This document shows positions 60,110-64,000 of a DNA stretch of 64,000 nt, in pieces. Position 1 is the first letter of the stretch, and each line of letters begins with the position of its first letter. Made by a program: the position numbers and the translations under genes. Below the pieces are notes generated by a model. The model did no database searches. It worked only from the letters and a program-made list of their open reading frames with translations, and was not told the origin of the DNA. Source of the stretch: Flavobacterium sp. NRK1. Its GTDB lineage: Bacteria; Bacteroidota; Bacteroidia; Flavobacteriales; Flavobacteriaceae. The stretch covers positions 2,197,165-2,261,164 of the forward strand of contig NZ_JAMXLA010000001.1 of the NCBI RefSeq assembly GCF_024054175.1. Direction: 5' to 3'.

Positions 60110-60155
60110 AGATTGCTTCGTCGTACCTCCTCGCAATGAAGGTACGCAACGTGTT
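60110..60155. repeat. Left-type arm of unit 2
   Basis: Same text as the 59952 arm with 3 changes. It ends 3 bases before the stop codon of the minus-strand DUF5686 gene. Confidence 0.85.
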
Positions 60156-60158
60156 TAA

Positions 60159-62630
60159 TTAATCTAAAAAGAAGTGCAATCCAAATATCACTCCATCCGT
60201 TTGGAAACCGCCCTGGTAAGAGCGCACATAATCAAGTCTTAAAAACCTGAAAGGGCCAATACCTACATTATCAAAACCTAAGGTAAACTCATGGTATGGT
60301 TTATAATCAGGCGATGCTACGCTGTGGTAACCTGCAATAAGATTCCATTGCAGATAGTTTAAAACGGGGATCTTGTTCATAATATAGCCTTTAAAGTTAT
60401 GCTCTATATGCGTTTCAAGATAAGAATCGTTTGTGCTGTGGCTGTAGTAGGGTAACAGGTTAAATACATCCAGATAACTTTCTTTTGTACCTATATGGGT
60501 TTGGTTTCCGTTAAAATGTTTGTAATCCATAAAGGCAATGCCGTCGGCATTAAAAAACTTACCGGCTTTAACGCTAAAACCAAACTTACCTTTGTTGTCT
60601 ATATCAAATTTGTAGGATGCCTGTGCTGATATAAAATCGTATTCGTATTGCTTTATACTTCCGGCAAAAGCCTTTTGGTACATAAACGATATATCAGGAT
60701 AATTACCGCCATATACGGGTGACTTGTATTTACCGTAAGAAATATAGTCTTTAGTAAATACAATGCTTCCGCTAATGGTGGCTTTTACAATATTATGTTT
60801 TTCAAAAGGTGCAGACGTATAGTTGTAAGGATCTATGGGATTATTTGAAGTATAATCGTGATCGTTTTTTATAAATACCCAATCTGCATTGTTATATAAA
60901 GGCCTCCTGCGCAGGTATTCTACACTACCGTTTAAAGCTAATTTTTTAAAGAGTGTTCTTCCGTATGAAATCTTTGCAAAAGTATTATCATAGAGCTTCA
61001 TGTAATTGTCTTTAAAAAACAATGTGCTTATACTGTTTATTAATGGCGAAATGGGTTCGTTAGGATTAAACTGCTCTATAGTATTTCCTCCTGAAAAAAA
61101 GAATGTGCCAATTTTGCCTATACGTTTGGAAAACTGTCCACTAACTCTTAGGCGATCTTCAGCAAAACCATAATTGAATTTGGCAGAAGCAGAAAAATAT
61201 TTTTTCTTTTTTGCATTAGAGTAAGTAAAAGATACGTCCGACGTAAGATTCCAGCCCTGCACAGTATTGTAAGCAGGCTTGTCCAGCAGTCCCGAATAAT
61301 TAAATGATTTATAACTGATAGAATCATTTTTGTAGAAATTATAACCACCAACTATATCGAAAACATTAAACTTGTTTCTGTTTTTATATATGGAATCCTG
61401 AAAGGTTTTTGATTTTTTTACAGTTAATATGCTGTCTTTCTTTTTATAATCGGCTACTTCATCTATGCTTAACGGTACAGGACGGGTAGTGTTCCAGTAG
61501 GTACTGTCTTTTTTACTGTAGCCATCTTCTATAATAGCTATTTCTTTTCCAAAAGTGTCTTTGTCAAACTCTTTATGAAACACATAGTTGCTGTACACAT
61601 GGGTATATTTGCCCGAAAACGTCATGCCAAACATTCCGGCAGTAAAGTCAAGCGTTTGCGAGTTTTTTGCCCATATTCCGTTTGTTTGGTTGTAGCTGTA
61701 GTTTTGCTGCAGGTTAAAGTTTTGAATTATAGGTTGCTGTATTCTGTACCCTTTAATGTTAAGATCTACTGCATAAATGGCCCAACTGCCGTCTATAATA
61801 TAAATATACCCTTCAAATACAGGTTCTTTATCACGGCGTGGTATTACTTTTATCTTGTTTATTATAGTGTTATTATCGTCAAAAGTACTGCCTTCAAATT
61901 TATATTTATAATACCCCATAGCACCTTTGGCTATAGGAGATATCATTTTAATATCTTCAAACTCTATGTAGTCGTCATAAAAATTATAATTGTTCTCACG
62001 GGCCGCATTATAGCTAAGGCCATTATCTGTACCGCTTACTTTTGAGGCTATTACACGCTCTTTTATTTTATCTGGGTGTTGAAAAGTAATATGCGATACC
62101 GTTTCGGAAAGATAAATAATACCACTTCGTGTGGAGTCCAGCACTTCTCCCTCGGTATCTACCTTAATGCCCATTATTTTTTTGGGTACATTTTTTACCC
62201 TGTACATTCCTTTAGAGTAAAAATCGGCTTCAAAGCGTCCGCTTTTTTCACCATTTTCCTGTCTGTGCTTTATAGCCTGTCTAATAATAGCATAGGCAGG
62301 GTCTTCACTGTTGGATATGGTAAGCTCTTTCAGTTCATAATTTTCGTCAGCCAGCATAATATCAAGCAGGTGAGGAAATTTATCTATCCTGGCAGTTACG
62401 GTTTTTGTTTTAAAACCAATAGACTGAAATACTATGGTATAATTACCGGGTGCTTTTATTGGCAATTCATATTGTCCGTCTTCATTGGCAGTAGTACCAA
62501 TATAAGTGTTTTGTATAGTGATGCTCACAAAAGGAATACCCTGACCGTTACCCGAAGTTACTTTTCCTCTTATTTGGCTGTGCATAACTATACCTGATAA
62601 AAGAAAAAGGGCTGTAAATAATTTTTGCAT
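60159..62630 (-). CDS. DUF5686 outer-membrane protein with carboxypeptidase-like domain
   Basis: An 823-residue outer-membrane protein. Signal peptide (1-18), carboxypeptidase regulatory-like domain (about 20-105, VTSGNGQGIPFVSITIQNTYIGTTA), DUF5686 region and a beta-barrel C-terminal half ending in FGLHFFLD. Such proteins in Bacteroidota are linked to surface structures; function unknown. A paralogue lies directly upstream, 83 bases away. Confidence 0.88.
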   Translation of the reverse strand: MQKLFTALFLLSGIVMHSQIRGKVTSGNGQGIPFVSITIQNTYIGTTANEDGQYELPIKAPGNYTIVFQSIGFKTKTVTARIDKFPHLLDIMLADENYELKELTISNSEDPAYAIIRQAIKHRQENGEKSGRFEADFYSKGMYRVKNVPKKIMGIKVDTEGEVLDSTRSGIIYLSETVSHITFQHPDKIKERVIASKVSGTDNGLSYNAARENNYNFYDDYIEFEDIKMISPIAKGAMGYYKYKFEGSTFDDNNTIINKIKVIPRRDKEPVFEGYIYIIDGSWAIYAVDLNIKGYRIQQPIIQNFNLQQNYSYNQTNGIWAKNSQTLDFTAGMFGMTFSGKYTHVYSNYVFHKEFDKDTFGKEIAIIEDGYSKKDSTYWNTTRPVPLSIDEVADYKKKDSILTVKKSKTFQDSIYKNRNKFNVFDIVGGYNFYKNDSISYKSFNYSGLLDKPAYNTVQGWNLTSDVSFTYSNAKKKKYFSASAKFNYGFAEDRLRVSGQFSKRIGKIGTFFFSGGNTIEQFNPNEPISPLINSISTLFFKDNYMKLYDNTFAKISYGRTLFKKLALNGSVEYLRRRPLYNNADWVFIKNDHDYTSNNPIDPYNYTSAPFEKHNIVKATISGSIVFTKDYISYGKYKSPVYGGNYPDISFMYQKAFAGSIKQYEYDFISAQASYKFDIDNKGKFGFSVKAGKFFNADGIAFMDYKHFNGNQTHIGTKESYLDVFNLLPYYSHSTNDSYLETHIEHNFKGYIMNKIPVLNYLQWNLIAGYHSVASPDYKPYHEFTLGFDNVGIGPFRFLRLDYVRSYQGGFQTDGVIFGLHFFLD

Positions 62631-62713
62631 GGTTTATAAAGTAGGTATATGCATGTCCGTATTGCGGAGATGCATAGTATAAGTTTTATTTAATATTAAT
62701 TAAAGGTATTGTA

Positions 62714-64000
62714 TTAATCAAGAATACCAAGGAATTTAAGACCGAATACAACACCGTCTGTCTGGAAACCACCCTGATAAGCACGAACATAATCTATACG
62801 CAGCATTCTAAATTTGCCAAAGCCAATATTGTCAAATCCGGCTGTAAATTCCATATAAGGTTTATATTCGGGAGTTGCAATTTGGTGATAACCTACAACC
62901 AGGTTCCATTGCAATAGGTTAAGTACAGGTATTTTATTCATTATATAGCCTTTAAAGTTATGCTCGGCATGGGCTTCAAAGTAAGAATCGTTGGTGCTGT
63001 GGCTGTAATAAGGCAATAGATTAAATACATTAAGATAGGATTCGCCTGTACCCACATGCGTTTGGTTTCCATTAAAATGTTTAAAATCAGGGAAAGCAAT
63101 ACCATCAGCATTAAAAAATTTACCTGCTTTAAGATTAACGCCAAAGTCGCCTTTATTACCAAAAGAGGTATTATACGTAGATCGTACGGCTACAAAATCA
63201 TACTCATATTTTTTATCGCTGCCAGCAAAAGCCTTGTCATATTTAAAGGACAGGGTAGGGTAGTTGGTTCCTCTAACAGGTATTTTGCCATCTGGGCGGG
63301 TAATGTATTTCATACCAAAACGAACAGCTCCGCCAATACTGGCTTTATATAGGGTATGAGTGTCAAAAGGTGTTGAGGTATAGTTGTTAGGATCAAGCGG
63401 ATTATTCGATGTATAATCATGATCGTTCTTTATTAAAACCCAGTCGGCGTTGTTAAACAAAGCTTTTCTTCTAAGGTATTCCACACTGGCGTAAGCATTA
63501 AAACCTGTGGTAATTTCTTTGTTGTATTGCAGTCTTGCAAAGGTTTTATCATACAATTTCATATAATTGTCTTTAAAAAACAATGTGCTTACTGCATTTA
63601 CAATATCGCCTATTGGTTTTTCAGGATTAAACTGTTCTATAGTATTACCTCCCCATAAATAAAATGAACCTGAATTTTTGCTAAAGCTTTTCATGATCCA
63701 GCCATTAACACGCAGTCTGTCTTCTGCTAAGCCATAATTAAAACGGGCGCCTGCTGAGAAATATGAGTTTTTCTCTTCATTATTTTTAAAGAAAGACAGG
63801 GAAGAAGTAAGATTCCATCCTTGTACAGTATTGTACCCCGGAAGTTTTAATATACCATCATAATTAATATTGTATTTCTTGTCGGAGTTTTTATAGTTAT
63901 AGCCGCTTACAATATCAAAAATCCTAAACTTATTATTCTTTTTATCTATAGAATCTAAATAGGTTTTAGACTTATGCAGCGTTTGTATGCTGTCTTTTTT
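62714..64000 (-). CDS. Second DUF5686 protein (5' partial)
   Basis: The C-terminal 429 codons of a paralogue of the previous protein; the frame stays open through the right edge with clear homology (KKDSIQTLHKSKT, NTVQGWNLTSSLS, FNYGLAEDRLRV), so an internal Met near 63694 is not the start. The last 200 residues are highly similar to the neighbour (TNNPLDPNNYTS, GLKFLGILD end). It is a recent tandem duplication compared with the family average, as the barrel parts are well conserved. Confidence 0.88.
   Translation of the reverse strand, partial: KKDSIQTLHKSKTYLDSIDKKNNKFRIFDIVSGYNYKNSDKKYNINYDGILKLPGYNTVQGWNLTSSLSFFKNNEEKNSYFSAGARFNYGLAEDRLRVNGWIMKSFSKNSGSFYLWGGNTIEQFNPEKPIGDIVNAVSTLFFKDNYMKLYDKTFARLQYNKEITTGFNAYASVEYLRRKALFNNADWVLIKNDHDYTSNNPLDPNNYTSTPFDTHTLYKASIGGAVRFGMKYITRPDGKIPVRGTNYPTLSFKYDKAFAGSDKKYEYDFVAVRSTYNTSFGNKGDFGVNLKAGKFFNADGIAFPDFKHFNGNQTHVGTGESYLNVFNLLPYYSHSTNDSYFEAHAEHNFKGYIMNKIPVLNLLQWNLVVGYHQIATPEYKPYMEFTAGFDNIGFGKFRMLRIDYVRAYQGGFQTDGVVFGLKFLGILD

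Larger units (their letters stand above)
59605..60155 (+). mobile_element. GIY-YIG nuclease unit with inverted ends plus an adjacent deleted copy
   Basis: Two tandem units. Unit 1 (59605-59997) has a right-type arm, the GIY-YIG gene, and a left-type arm. Unit 2 (60011-60155) has the same arms with only a remnant of the nuclease gene between them. Left arms match 43 of 46 bases (59952-59997 and 60110-60155). The ends share TCATTGCGAG and GCAATCTA in inverted orientation. Confidence 0.65.

Noticed and set aside
63694..63694. Start of a separate gene at the internal Met of the second DUF5686 protein
   Set aside because: Homology to the neighbour continues upstream in the same frame to the window edge.
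1..64000. CRISPR array
   Set aside because: No regularly spaced short direct repeats occur in the window.

Overview
The window is a piece of a Bacteroidota chromosome, almost certainly Flavobacteriaceae and most like Flavobacterium. The evidence is low GC, a C-terminal type A type IX secretion sorting domain, two DUF5686 proteins with a carboxypeptidase-like N-terminal domain, and promoters of the form TAnnTTTG. Shine-Dalgarno signals are weak or absent. The dnaA neighbourhood (dnaA, low-molecular-weight phosphatase, tetrapyrrole-methylase family protein) suggests the region is close to the usual zero point of the chromosome. There is no rRNA operon, prophage, CRISPR array or transposase gene.

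Layout. 0-3.5 kb: the end of a secreted repeat protein, a TPR/HTH signalling protein and a candidate small RNA. 3.5-8.9 kb: envelope and lysine/peptidoglycan genes (HtrA protease, dapF, mltG, a lysozyme-like protein). 9-13.2 kb: membrane transport (DUF389 protein, NhaA, SulP). 13.4-15.7 kb: an arsenic resistance operon (arsR, DUF6428, arsC, acr3). 15.7-19 kb: the dnaA group. 19-28.4 kb: housekeeping genes (thioesterase, YigZ family, HAD phosphatase, ribD, prmC, ABC permease, hisS) with several repeats between them. 28.4-35 kb: small hypothetical proteins, lipoproteins, a divergent HxlR/SDR pair and a Nudix hydrolase. 35.1-36.6 kb: a fluoride riboswitch in front of a CLC-F type fluoride exporter. 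36.6-39.9 kb: an AT-rich accessory stretch of minus-strand genes bounded by palindromic repeats, with two copies of a cassette-like repeat, ending at a tRNA-Met. 40-49.6 kb: a START-like protein, class IV aminotransferase, YqgE, HU, fmt, recQ, small proteins and a glycosyltransferase. 49.6-55.4 kb: sugar genes (GH1 glucosidase, PfkB kinase) and a four-gene alkylation-damage operon (ada/ogt fusion, 2OG oxygenase, stand-alone Ada zinc domain, alkB). 55.5-60.2 kb: DUF493, DUF4290, murA, SRPBCC protein and a GIY-YIG nuclease element. 60.2-64 kb: two tandem DUF5686 outer-membrane proteins, the second cut by the window end.

The most interesting non-standard signals are: (1) a GIY-YIG nuclease gene inside REP-like inverted ends, followed directly by an internally deleted copy of the same unit; (2) three loci with the same order of promoter-like box, G-rich segment, ATSATTA, TTAAG and intrinsic terminator, which look like one small-RNA family; (3) the two cassette-like repeats at 37.9 and 38.65 kb; (4) a fluoride riboswitch whose 3' strand can pair with the CLC start codon region; (5) a family of three small paralogous proteins carrying an LHP motif.
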